In this document: piece by piece, positions 18,770-28,772 of the stretch
Numbering within the stretch: position 1 is the stretch's first letter
Layout: the number at the start of each line of letters is the position of its first letter
Assembly (NCBI GenBank): GCA_905221605.1
Contig: CAJNDS010002117.1
Span: 250,001 to 314,000 of the forward strand
Direction of reading: 5' to 3'
Source: Symbiodinium natans
Taxonomy: Eukaryota > Sar > Dinophyceae > Suessiales > Symbiodiniaceae
DNA length: 64,000 nt
The notes under the pieces: model-generated
Databases searched by the model: none
What the model saw: only the letters and a program-made list of their open reading frames with translations
Told to the model about the DNA's origin: nothing
Translations under genes and position numbers: made by a program

Positions 18770-18930
18770 CAGGAAGGCCTGGTCACCAACACCCTGAATG
18801 GAAAGCTAAAAATCAAGAAAACGGGTTGAATCACTTCCACTGGAGGAAAAATCACATTTCTGGGGCGTGAGATCAAGAGAAGGAAGTTATCTCAGAATGC
18901 AAGTGCCCTTGACGTCCATGGATGCGTTGT
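18757..18930 (+). pseudogene. Copia reverse-transcriptase fragment, second half
   Basis: After the right target repeat, one frame reads VTNTLNGKLKIKKTG, a stop, then ITSTGGKITFLGREIKRRKL. The K-I-T-F-L-G-R box is the standard copia motif about 60-80 residues after YVDD, and the YVDD box is at 9,644, just left of the LINE. A one-base offset and an internal stop show that it is dead. Nothing copia-like is seen after about 18,930, so the RNase H part is missing. Confidence 0.7.
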
Positions 18931-19120
18931 TTAAAACCGTTCTGTAAGAACTTGAAGGTTTCTATCTTATCAAAAATTTTATCCTTCTTCTTTCTTTCCT
19001 TGAAAAAGGCTTCAGCGTCCGAGCACAGCCGACCAAATTGAGCATGCAGATAAATACAAAAACACTTAGAAGTTTCTAGAAGAAGATTTCTTGTGTGCCA
19101 TATTGGAGCCATGATGTGGA

Positions 19121-19441
19121 ATGGAAAGCGATGTACTTGACGATGATGGTGAATATGATTTCTCAGATTGCAGGCCACAGGAACTACAGGAACAAGGACC
19201 ACAGGAACTGCAGGAATGCAGGAAGAAGGCCCACAGGAAGCACAGGAAGAATGGCCACGGGAAGAGTCCAGTAAAAGGCAATTTGTGCAACGCTCGCCGC
19301 TACTGTCCGCCCGAGGAAGATGATGTTCAATGTGGAGCAAGGGCAATCAGCATGTATTTTCGTGATACCCCAGAGGACGATTTTGTGGACAGCGATGACA
19401 GTGGAGAAAGAAATTACAAGTACACCGGGGTTAGGGTCTAG
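19121..19441 (+). CDS. Unidentified small ORF, acidic ends
   Basis: A 106-codon frame. The N-terminus is acidic (MESDVLDDDGEYDFSD). The middle holds an imperfect repeat of QELQE / GPQELQE from a 9-15 bp DNA repeat, then a basic His/Lys stretch, and the end is acidic again (RDTPEDDFVDSDDSGE). The ORF stops within a decayed telomeric repeat. No family was recognised. It may be a coding exon or a chance frame over a repeat. Confidence 0.25.
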   Translation: MESDVLDDDGEYDFSDCRPQELQEQGPQELQECRKKAHRKHRKNGHGKSPVKGNLCNARRYCPPEEDDVQCGARAISMYFRDTPEDDFVDSDDSGERNYKYTGVRV

Positions 19442-19489
19442 GGTTTTTAGGGTGTAGGGCTTAGGGGTTTTGAGGGTTTAGGGTTTCGG
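19427..19489 (+). repeat. Interstitial decayed telomeric repeat (TTTAGGG type)
   Basis: About 60 bp of GGGTTAGGG, TTTTTAGGG, GTAGGGC, TTAGGGG and GGGTTTAGGGTTTCGG. These are degenerate copies of TTTAGGG, the plant-type telomere repeat also used by dinoflagellates. Too short and mutated to be a chromosome end. Confidence 0.6.
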
Positions 19490-20651
19490 AAGAAGGAATA
19501 CAACAAAGCATACACGCAGATTGAAACTACATGTGATTTGAGGAATTCCACGAAGAACAAACTAGCATTTTCCTTTCATTGCTAGAGGCCGGCAGTTTCC
19601 GAATCCTGGACGCTCAAGGGAGGGTGGGTGCCTGGCGATGGAAGGAGAACGGCATCCATATCCTCTCCACCCAGCATTGCTTCGAGCACTGCAAGGCGTC
19701 GAATCTCTTCCATTTCCCACAGGGAGGTCGGGCCTGCAGTCTCCGGCCGAAAACCCGGCAGGCATGCTGTGACCCCAACTGTCAAATTCGATTGACAAAA
19801 CAAGCAGAACATTTGCAATGCGTTGTTAGGCGTGGCCTCTGCAAGGTTCACCACATCTAGAGCCGAGGTTCCAGCGACAACATGTTGGAGCATGGCTTTA
19901 GGAAACGTTCGGAAGCGAGCACAACTCCAAGGATCACCAGACCAAGGCTTCCAAAACGAAGACAGTTTCGAGCTTTGAGGTTTAGGATAACAAAAGTTTT
20001 TGAGGTTCTGTCCGGACTGGAGGTTAACTTCAATGTGCTTATGCCAACCTAAGACAACGAAACACAACCAACCGCAAAACCACCCTCCCCTGGGAAGCTA
20101 GCAGGAACGCGCGCCTCGCCAGGGAGGACGCGCCGGGCAGCCCTGACTCACAGTAGATGCATGGATCAGACAGAACATCTGGCACTGTAAACTTACTGGT
20201 CTTGCATCTCTTGTACTTGTTGGCGTCCCCACTGGCTGACCACCATGGGGCACAAGCTGGTCTTTGCTTTCTTTGGGAAGTTAGCCACTCTGCAACATCC
20301 CTTTTTGCCACTGTGGCCTGTTACCTGCCATTGCTGGGTGGTTGCTTCGCTGGCTCTTCGATCTACAGCCTGTCGTGCAGGTGTGTTGCACCGGTGGCCA
20401 CTGGCATCCCCTCGCATTTTGCGACTCCCTCGAACGCTCTGTGCTGCATCCATCGCACCGGAACTCAACGACGACTTCGAGACTGAGCGCATGGGAGACC
20501 TAGCAGTTTTTGGCGCTTCTGGTTTTGGTTGGTTGTTGCGGGTTTTTGTGGTTGTGTTGGTGGTGGTTTTGGTTTGCGGTCTTGTTTGGTCTGGTTTGGA
20601 TCCTTGCGCCAGCAACCGTTTCACCCTTAGTGTTGAGACCCACAGGGACCT
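19490..20651. other. No gene seen
   Basis: Only short frames on both strands. A T/G-rich stretch lies around 20,520-20,620. Nothing recognisable. Confidence 0.4.
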
Positions 20652-20888
20652 ATGTCCATGAAGATAAAGAGGGTGCAGCAAATGGATGGTATGCCTGGAA
20701 GCAGTGCAATACCAGCAAGCCAGATTCAAGTGGATAACGCAGAACTTACAAGACAATTTCAAGAATGGGAAATAATCAATATTGTTCCCATGGCACAAGA
20801 TGTGAAAGAGCAGTTATGTGCACAACCGCAGTATGTGGAAACGCCTCATGGCAAGAGGTACCACCGACTACGTGTGCAGATGTGCTGA
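20652..20888 (+). CDS. Unidentified ORF of 78 codons
   Basis: The frame encodes a soluble-looking peptide, for example AELTRQFQEWEIINIVPMAQ followed by DVKEQLCAQPQYVETPHGKR. Codon use is more A/T-rich than in the genes to the right. Many consecutive polar and charged residues without low complexity suggest a real or recently lost exon. No family was recognised, and no partner exon with AG|G borders could be placed. Confidence 0.25.
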   Translation: MSMKIKRVQQMDGMPGSSAIPASQIQVDNAELTRQFQEWEIINIVPMAQDVKEQLCAQPQYVETPHGKRYHRLRVQMC

Positions 20889-23800
20889 GATCGAATTCAC
20901 TTACAGTGCAGCAGTGCATGCAAGATTGCGCTACCGTCCTTGTGGCAATTGTCGGCCCGGGTGAGTGAATGATGTAAAATGGTTTCGCGAGCGAAGTGTT
21001 ACCTGCAAGGAAACAGTAGGAACAGTTCTCACCAATTGCAGGAAATCCAAAATGGAGAGCGCAACAAAGCCATCACACAATACCAGATAAGCCCAACGAC
21101 AAAGTAAAAACCCGCTAGTGTACAGGTAACGTTGAGTCTACAGTTTGCGCAACGTCAAGGCGGGGTGTAAAGTTTTTTCTAGTAACCTGGGAACCCCACC
21201 TACCAGCCAGGGTTGATGGTTGATGTTTGACCGGCAGCGCCTTTCACGGTTTAAAGGGAGTGTCTTGGAGTTTAGCAAATATTTGGTTCGGGCGTCGCGC
21301 GCATCATTAACGTATCAACACTACGGTTAAACTTGTCTCGTCCTGCAGTTGATTTCTGTCTAAACGGCATGGTCAAAGACTTTCAAAAACTCTTGTTTCA
21401 AGCAGTTTCAATTCACGGACGTGGGAGTTCAAAAAATTTTTTTCCGGGCCCATTTCTGAGCCCAAAAAAGCCACGAATCAGGTCCCGCAGAACAGACCTC
21501 CACACTTGCCGGAAAACCCCAGCGGCCCGTGCGCAATTCCTTCAACAAAGGGGCTTCGAAGCCTTCGAAGCTGAAGGATCGAAGGCGGGGCGGTGGAGGA
21601 GGGGGGCTGAAAAGGCTTCGAAGACTTTGGCTTTGAAGCGCCCAGGTCCGCCAGAGGGAGGTTGAAACCCAGGTTCAACCCAAATTAAACTTCCCTCCCC
21701 CCACACCTTGTTGTGCTTGCATCCAGAACCAATACGGGGTTCACAGCGTGGAAGTGACGAACCTATAGATTGTAGGATGTCACATAAACCTTTGGATCAT
21801 AATTGATTGCAGATATGCTGTCGTTTGTCGTAGAAAACATCAAAAAAGATACCGCGTGCTGCTTTTTGTTTAAAGGATCCAGCGTTCGCAGGGGTAGTAA
21901 GGGTAGTATTTGTTGAACGTAGCCACGCCCGTCCTTGAACGTATGCTTTCGCACCGAAATCAAAGACTGCTCACTGATCTGCTGACGTAGAAAGGAGCTC
22001 GCCATTAAAAATGATTCTGAACGGATGTTTTAGTTCGATCATGAGGAGTGCACTCTGTAGCTCGGTGAGGCAAAGGCGAAGCTTTTCATGCGTAGGCCGT
22101 GTCAGAGATCTTAGCAACAGCACCTTCCTCCGCTTCGTGCCGCACTGGACCCCCCGCGCATCCTGTAGCGTGAGGCTGTTTTTCGACGTTCTTGGGTTTG
22201 TGGTGGCATAGCTTCCTTCAGCAGTTACAGACAAAGTTGTCATCGATAGCTGAGTCCTTCATGCAGCTGTTAAGGGGCCAGTGCCTGCGTTCAATCGTAG
22301 CCCATGCTTCAAGGCCAGTTGCGAACGACGCGGCACATCGCACATGTTCCGTCAAAGGCGGAACACGACCCTCCGCTTGTTGGTAGGCAGTAGCTCAGTG
22401 TTCACCGTAGCGCTCCTGGAACTGCGGGAGGGACATCTTCTCCATGAGCCCCTCCGCTACGTCTGTCCTCGAACTTCTCAAGCCTTCTTCCGGACCTGCT
22501 CAAAAGGACCATGTCCTGCACCATAGCGCAGCCCTTGTCCCAAACCATTGGGAGAGCATCCCTTTCTAGCTCCACCTGGGCGTAGCTGCACCCAACCGGA
22601 GTGTCCGCGTATCCACGTCCGCCCTGCGGCCAATCGCCCCCCACCGTCATGAAAGGCCTGTTCCAGAATGTGTTGGCGGCCCGGTTCCCCCCCGTAGCCG
22701 CGGTCCTTCCGGAGCGTTGATCATCGACGAGATTACCGGCAGAACCCGGTTGCTCGAAAACCAAAGAGGTAGCGAAGATGTTGCCCCAGAAAGCGCTCTT
22801 TTGGGGTGTGAGGACGTCATAATTAGTAGCTGCGTACGGGTCGGAGTCCCATCATCGATTCGCTGTCAGTTTCGCTCGCTAGGCACTCAATGGACACCTC
22901 AAGTGAGGCCGCTTGGCATGACAGTGTGACATGTCCCCTGTCCGTGGCAGCTCGAAAACAACTACGGCACTCGTAGCGGCTTGCTTCGCCGCTCCGCCAG
23001 CGGTCAGTTTAGAACAAAGGCGCCTCCGCTGGGAACCGCTGCAGAGGCGTACCCGCTAGCGGCTCCAACTTGGTCGAGCGATCAGCTCTTGCACGGTCAA
23101 GCTTTGACTGTTTGCAGTCAATTCATTTCCTACATCACCAAGCCAGACTGGCGCGGCACGGTTGATGCAATGAGTCCAAGTTTTAAAGAAAAATAGCAAA
23201 CATATTTGTTGAGGATAGCAACTAAAAAGCCAGGTGCTCCCTGACCTTACAAAGCACTTCTTTATATAAGAAACATATGCTACGCAAGGTTCGCGCGCCA
23301 AGTATGCAAAACTCGTCATGGCCAAGGCTTTTAAGTGTGCTTTAGCTAAATTTCTTTGGCATAGAGCATCATCATGCAAGCGTGAGGACATGTTTTTGCA
23401 CCTTATCCGCCAGCAATACCATTACTCGAAACATGGGTTTCGTTGAACGTGTATCCCAGCAATGACAAAAGCAACCACTTGTTAACACTAGAATGAGCGA
23501 GCGCTCCTTTTCTTCAGCTCAGCCGAGAAACGTGCCGAGAAACCTGTTCGGCCTTTGGCGGAACATGTGTGTTGAGTAGCATCAATCAGCTGCCCCATGT
23601 CACTCGGTCAGCTACGTTGATTCCAAGGCCCATGAAGCACGAAGGTTCATCAACGACAAGTCCTTTCAAAACTTAAGTCATTCCAACTGTCCTCCTGAGG
23701 GAGGGTCAACCAGAGCACGTGGCTGAAGCAACGGAGACACGGTGCACATTCTTCACGAAGAATCAGCACCTTGTCTATGAGGAACAGCTCTTGCTTGCTA

Positions 23801-24423
23801 TTTATGTAGCAGTCGCAACTATATAATGTGGGCGTGCGTACAGTTCGGTGACCTACACGTGTTTCTACGGCCTGTAGGCTGCAGGGCACAGGTGAAATGA
23901 ATGCTTGCTGAGGTCCTGCTAAGGCTTGCCCAGAACTAGTAGTGGGAAGGCAACGGAGCTTGTTGAGTTGAGGGCCTTCAGCCAGCGGAGGGGGGTACAG
24001 GAGGGGGTATTGGGGGAGGGGAGGGGGATTAACATGTTCATGATCATTCGTTTTGCTCGAATCAGGTTTGAGGCATTGTTGAGGACGTGGGTGGACCATC
24101 ACGTGGACAATACAGTGGGCAATCAACGAATTCTAATTGCACGGCTTTCATTTGGCGCGTTTTGCAAACGATATATGTTGACTTGATGGCCCTTCCAGCT
24201 TTGGTTACATCGTTGGCAGTCGTGGATTTGTCTCAGGCTACGTTGCGCAAGCATCATGTACATGTTGCGGACTTGAACACGCATGTTTTCAGACAAACAC
24301 ATGGCAGCGGCATTTGCCATTACTCGTGTCAGATGTCATCTGCCCCCCTGCAGCTTTCTTCCAATGCCATGTATCGACCTACTGTGACTCGGCGTTTTGG
24401 AATTTGTTCGTCTCAGGCGAATG
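20889..24423. other. Long stretch without a supportable gene
   Basis: Scattered short frames on both strands, none with a recognisable domain. Around 21,545-21,630 the sequence CTTCGAAGCCTTCGAAGC and related palindromic pieces recur. At 23,990-24,030 there is a G-rich run. I see no gene, RNA or mobile-element hallmark. Confidence 0.4.
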
Positions 24424-25150
24424 ATTGAATGATTGGACGATGGGACGATGGAACGATGGAACGATGGAACGATGGAACGATGGAACGATGGAACGATGGA
24501 ACGATGGAACGATGGAACGATGGAACGCTGGAACGATGGAACGATGGAACGATGGAACGATGGAACGATGGAACGATGGAACGATGGAACGATGGAACGA
24601 TGGAACGAATCAACGAGTGAATGATTGAATGATTGAATGGTTGAATGATTGAATGACTGAATGACTGAATCACTGAATGACTGAATGACTGAATGACTGA
24701 ATGACTGAATGACTGAATGACTGAATGACTGAATGACTGAATGACTGAATGACTGAATGACTGAGTGGCTGAGTGGCTGAATGGCTGAATGGCTGAATGG
24801 CTGAATGGCTGAATGGCTGAATGGCTGAATGGCTGAATGGCTGAGTGGCTGAATGGCTGAATGGCTGAATGGCTGAATGGCTGAATGCTTGAATGCTTGA
24901 ATGCTTGAATGCTTGCATGGTTGAATTCTTGCATGGTTGAATGCTTGCATGGTTGAATGCTTGAATGCTTGCATGGTCGAATGCTTGAATGCTTCAATGA
25001 TTGCATGGTTGCATGCTTGCATGCTTGCATGCTTGCATGGTTGAATGCTTGAATGGTTGAATGGTTGCATGGTTGCATTGTTGCATGGTTTAATGGTTGC
25101 ATGGTTGAATGGTTGAATGGTTGCATGGTTGCATGGTTGCATGATTGAAT
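24424..25150. repeat. 8-bp minisatellite, about 90 units in homogenised blocks
   Basis: Period 8 throughout, but the unit changes in blocks from left to right. GATGGAAC fills about 24,440-24,605, ACTGAATG about 24,650-24,765 and GGCTGAAT about 24,766-24,880. Then GCTTGAAT leads into mixed GGTTGCAT / GCTTGCAT / GGTTGAAT to about 25,150. Because 8 is not a multiple of 3, each strand reads as an 8-residue peptide repeat in several frames (for example HSAIQPFS on the minus strand). These long open frames are artefacts. Confidence 0.9.
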
Positions 25151-27695
25151 GAATAATTGAATGAGTAAATGGTTTCAATCAGTCCAAGCGGCACAGTGAA
25201 AGCCGTTGTTGGCATCACCAATGCATGCCGAGGGATGGCGGCAATCGTTACAAGTCCCATCTGGGACTATGCTGCCGGTTCCAGTGGGCACTCAGGCGGA
25301 CTGTGACAAATGGTTGCTGTCAACGGTTTGACATGCACAGGGCAGTTTTCGAGGAACCTGTCCATGCAGGCACTTATCGGAAGTGAACGCATAGCGATGC
25401 CTTCGCAGCCAGTTCGTACCTTAATCGACACGGTGGTCTATATTTCATGTTTGCGGACTTTCAGCAAGGCGTTGTTTGCATGTCTGCAGGCCAGTTGTGT
25501 TTGCTTCGCATCTTGTGAATGTGTACAAGTAGACATGATGCGCAGCCATGCGTGAGCTGCTGCCCAGTGGCTCATGGATGATTGGATAAGTGGCCGCATC
25601 GAGATCGCAGCTGTAGTAGGTTCAAGCCTTCATTTTTTTGCGGCAGCCACAAAGGACTGTTTTGGGCTTTCGTTTTGCAGTTTGGTCTGCACGTGTCATG
25701 TGCGAGGTGCGCATGCAAGTAGTCCGGATGAAAACAAGATACGAAGCCATGTGGAAGGTTTTTTGATGCCTACATAACGGGTTCCCAATGCACGGAGCGC
25801 AGGCGGTCTGGCACACCAGATGCAAATGATGCAGAGGCGGCGCATTCCGGTGGGAGCATGTTCAGCCCAGAACATGCTCCTTCGTTTTGTTGCACGGCGC
25901 CTGTGTAACTTCGAGGTGAAGCTCTTGGCCTGGTCAGGCTGCAAGACCAATTGCGAGCATTCTCACAGCCGGGATCTTGGGCTTGGGCATCAACAACTTT
26001 GTGCGAAAGTAAAATCAAACCCAATTTTATGTCCACCAGATTTACGGTTTGGAATTCTCTAACTAATTTGAATCTAAACAGAATTTTTTGGAAATGTGAT
26101 AAAATTCGTTCGTTTGTCGTTTGAGGTTTTCCGTTTGTTTTCTAAGTTTGATCTTGACGATATGGGTGCCTTTTCAGATGCATTCGTTTCCTTGCTTTTT
26201 GGCCGCTGAAGCTTGAATGAGCAGGCCAGTAGGCCAGTAGGCCATACAAGGAAGCTGCTGTGCTTGTGGAGCGAGTTAGTACTTGAACGTGCATTGGGTT
26301 GTGCAAATCTCGCAAGTCTTGCGTGCTGGACCTGACCTCTGAGGACTGAATGTCATCCGATGTGGGGCACCGAGAGTGCAAACGGTGGCAGGGTTCGGTT
26401 GACAAAGCTGCGATGGTGCTGTTGTTTGAGGCGAACAAATCCCAGACTCAGCCTGACTACAGGACACAAGAAAGCAGTCAAGAATGGAAAGCCAATGTGT
26501 AGCATTTCATCGTTAGTTATGTTGCGGAAGAGTATCATCGCTTGTTTGTTGCATGCCGACGTCATCCATTTGGTCCAGGACCGCCCGGACAACGTCATCC
26601 CATGTTCGTTCCTGCCACAGGGCATACGTGTGCATCTTGCTAGCGATGCCTTGTTGTTGCTCCTGTGCCTATTAAGTCTCGCCGACTACATGCCCATCGT
26701 TGATCTCAAGGACATCGCAGCACTTGGATCGTGACTTGAAATGCCCTGCTCCAACTTCACGGTGCCGTGCCTTCGCAAGGATGTGCTCCTCATGGAGACA
26801 CAGCTTCCAGGCAGCACTTCTCCAACATGGGGCTGGCAGTTCACAAGCGCTCCTGGCAGGAACGTGCTGACGGCAAGGGTCAGAAAGGAATCTTCGAGGC
26901 GTGAATAGAAGCACTCGGGCGGTTGCGCTTTCTGCACCTTAAGCCGTTGGAATGGTTCTCGATGTTCTCGCACCTTTGGACGGCCTTCTTGCGCAAGTGG
27001 TGGCTGCGGCAGGATGTCAACGGTCTGAAGCACAGCGGCTCGAAGCAGTCCAACAAGGAAACGGTGGCGAAAGTTGGATATCTGGATATGCTCAGGATGT
27101 TCAGGCAAAGCAGGTGACATATTCTATCATGTTCTGATCTGGCAGGAACAGAAGTTCGCTGACAATGTTTTTGGCCGTGCTGCCAGTCACCGATACTTTG
27201 AAGGGTACTTCCCCGAGCCTCTGCGTCAGAGCGCTAGGGCCGTTAGGGCCGCTCGGGCCGCTAGGGCTGGGCTGGGAAAGTTCAGCACGAGGAAAGACTG
27301 CAAGCTTTGGGCCGCTGTCAGGGCGACCATGGCGGTGATCTTGTTGAACGCGGTGTGTATAGGCATAGCATGAGACTCAGCGGCTCATTGTATGCTCTGT
27401 GTGTGACTGGACATGCGCCCTCTCTGCTTCCCGTTTGTCGTGACCCTGAGGATGCAGACTACTCTGCCACAAATGAAAGGCCGGCGAAGCTTTACGAAGG
27501 CTTCGTTCTCAGCCCGCTGATCTTGCTATCAGTACAGGAATGAAGCAGGGGCTTCTGGGAATTCGTGCCAGTGTCTACGCAACGACATGTTTCGGCTCAA
27601 GCACGAGATTGATTCAAAACGCAGTGCGCGTCACTCGAAGGTTTGCTCGATGTTTAAACAACATACGTAGTTGTGAAGTCCACAGGTCCTGTGCC
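25151..27695. other. No identified gene; possible exons near 26.9-27.4 kb
   Basis: 25,151-26,350 shows nothing recognisable. Between about 26,360 and 27,370 a few plus-strand frames look mildly protein-like, such as LDVLAPLDGLLAQVVAAAG at about 26,955 and EQKFADNVFGRAASHRYFEG at about 27,150. No motif, start or clean intron chain could be set up. They could be upstream exons of the leucine-rich-repeat gene. Confidence 0.3.
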
Positions 27696-28559
27696 ATGGA
27701 AGGCGCCGGCACATTACCAGCTTGCTTTGCAGGACTGGCACCACAAGATCTGCAGTCTTCTGCTGTGCTGTTTCTGAAAAGCCGTGGCATAACGGATTCA
27801 GACTGTGCAGCCATTGCCCCCTACCTGAGCCAGAACACAGCCTTGCGACAGCTATATATTGGCTACAATGACTTTGGGGACGATGGTGCAAAGCATCTCT
27901 GCCAAGCGCTGTCCAGTATACAAGGCGGTCAGCTTAGAGCAATACCTCGAAGACCGGGCCAGTTGTGCTAGCCGCTGCTAGCAGTGGATGCTGGCCACGG
28001 TGTCAACCGGTGTGCATGGCTGTACATACTACGCAATACTTTCCGGCTCATACTGCAATTGGGCAAGTTTCTTCATTCATGCAGCTTGTTGAAAGTATGG
28101 TGAGCTCAGGTGGTTGTTTGGAGCTGGTTGGATTTCGGCACTGTCGACTCGGCGACCCTGCAGCAGAGGCCGTTGCAGAGCTCATCAAGGTCAGTCCGAC
28201 ATTAGTCGAAGCTTGTTGGAAACATTTGGAAGTTTTCAATCAATCTGAGCGTAGTGCTTTTCTCGTGCCCATCGTAGCCTGTCACAGCATTCTTCTGCCT
28301 GCGAGTTTGCAGAATGCAGTGCCCATCAGTGCTTGTCGGTGTCTGTCAGTGTCCTCCAGTGCTTTCCAAGAAACGTCAGGAAGTTGGAGTTGACGAGAAT
28401 CAGATTGCCGATGCTGGAGCAGAAGTTCTTGCGTCTGCGCTCCAGCATAGTCCATCCCTCCGACATCTTTATGTCGGCCAGAACATGATGTCCAAGAGTG
28501 GTGAGGAGAAGCTAGCAGCCGCAAAGCCGGCCAACATGTCGATACACTTCAGTCGCTAG
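27696..28559 (+). CDS. Leucine-rich-repeat protein (RNase-inhibitor type), 3 exons
   Basis: Exons 27,696-27,924, 28,110-28,207 and 28,380-28,559 join in frame (507 nt, 168 residues). They restore regular 28-29-residue repeats: NTALRQLYIGYNDFGDDGAK, CLELVGFRHCRLGDPAAEAV, then VDENQIADAGAEVLASAL and SLRHLYVGQNMMS. This is the RNase-inhibitor/NLR-type leucine-rich repeat, a protein-binding scaffold. Intron 1 (27,925-28,109) starts with GC, intron 2 (28,208-28,379) with GA. Both end in AG with a G as first exon base, as known for dinoflagellates. The start at 27,696 is the ATG just before the repeat. The frame is open back to 27,540, so more N-terminal sequence or upstream exons are possible. The partner is unknown. 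Confidence 0.65.
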
Positions 28560-28772
28560 ACGGCACGAGTGACTGGTGGTTTGCGCGCGGCGAAAGAGTG
28601 ACCATCCCCACGTCTCCTCGCAGTCAAACTGCGAGTCCACCACGGAAGCTTCTTGGAAAGGTCCTGCCTTCTTTATTGTGACGGAAGTTTTCTTTGCAGT
28701 GTCGCAAGCCCAGCATCTGCATGATTGTCTTGAGAAAGACGCGTGCTTTGGCAGTCCAGCTTGATGGTCAAG
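28560..28772. other. Gap between LRR and channel genes
   Basis: 213 bp from the LRR stop to the first recognised channel exon. The first channel exons (N-terminus, S1) must lie here or be lost. The frame at 28,576 contains GPAFFIVTEVFFAV, which might be a membrane segment, but this is weak. Confidence 0.3.

Noticed and set aside
24336-25178. Minus-strand frame of 280 codons (and 237 codons in a second frame)
   Set aside because: Pure translation of the 8-bp minisatellite. A unit not divisible by 3 and lacking stops opens several frames at once.
27585-27599. Second spliced-leader-like string (TTTCGGCTCAAG)
   Set aside because: Only 11 of the last 12 bases match, with further mismatches upstream; too weak.
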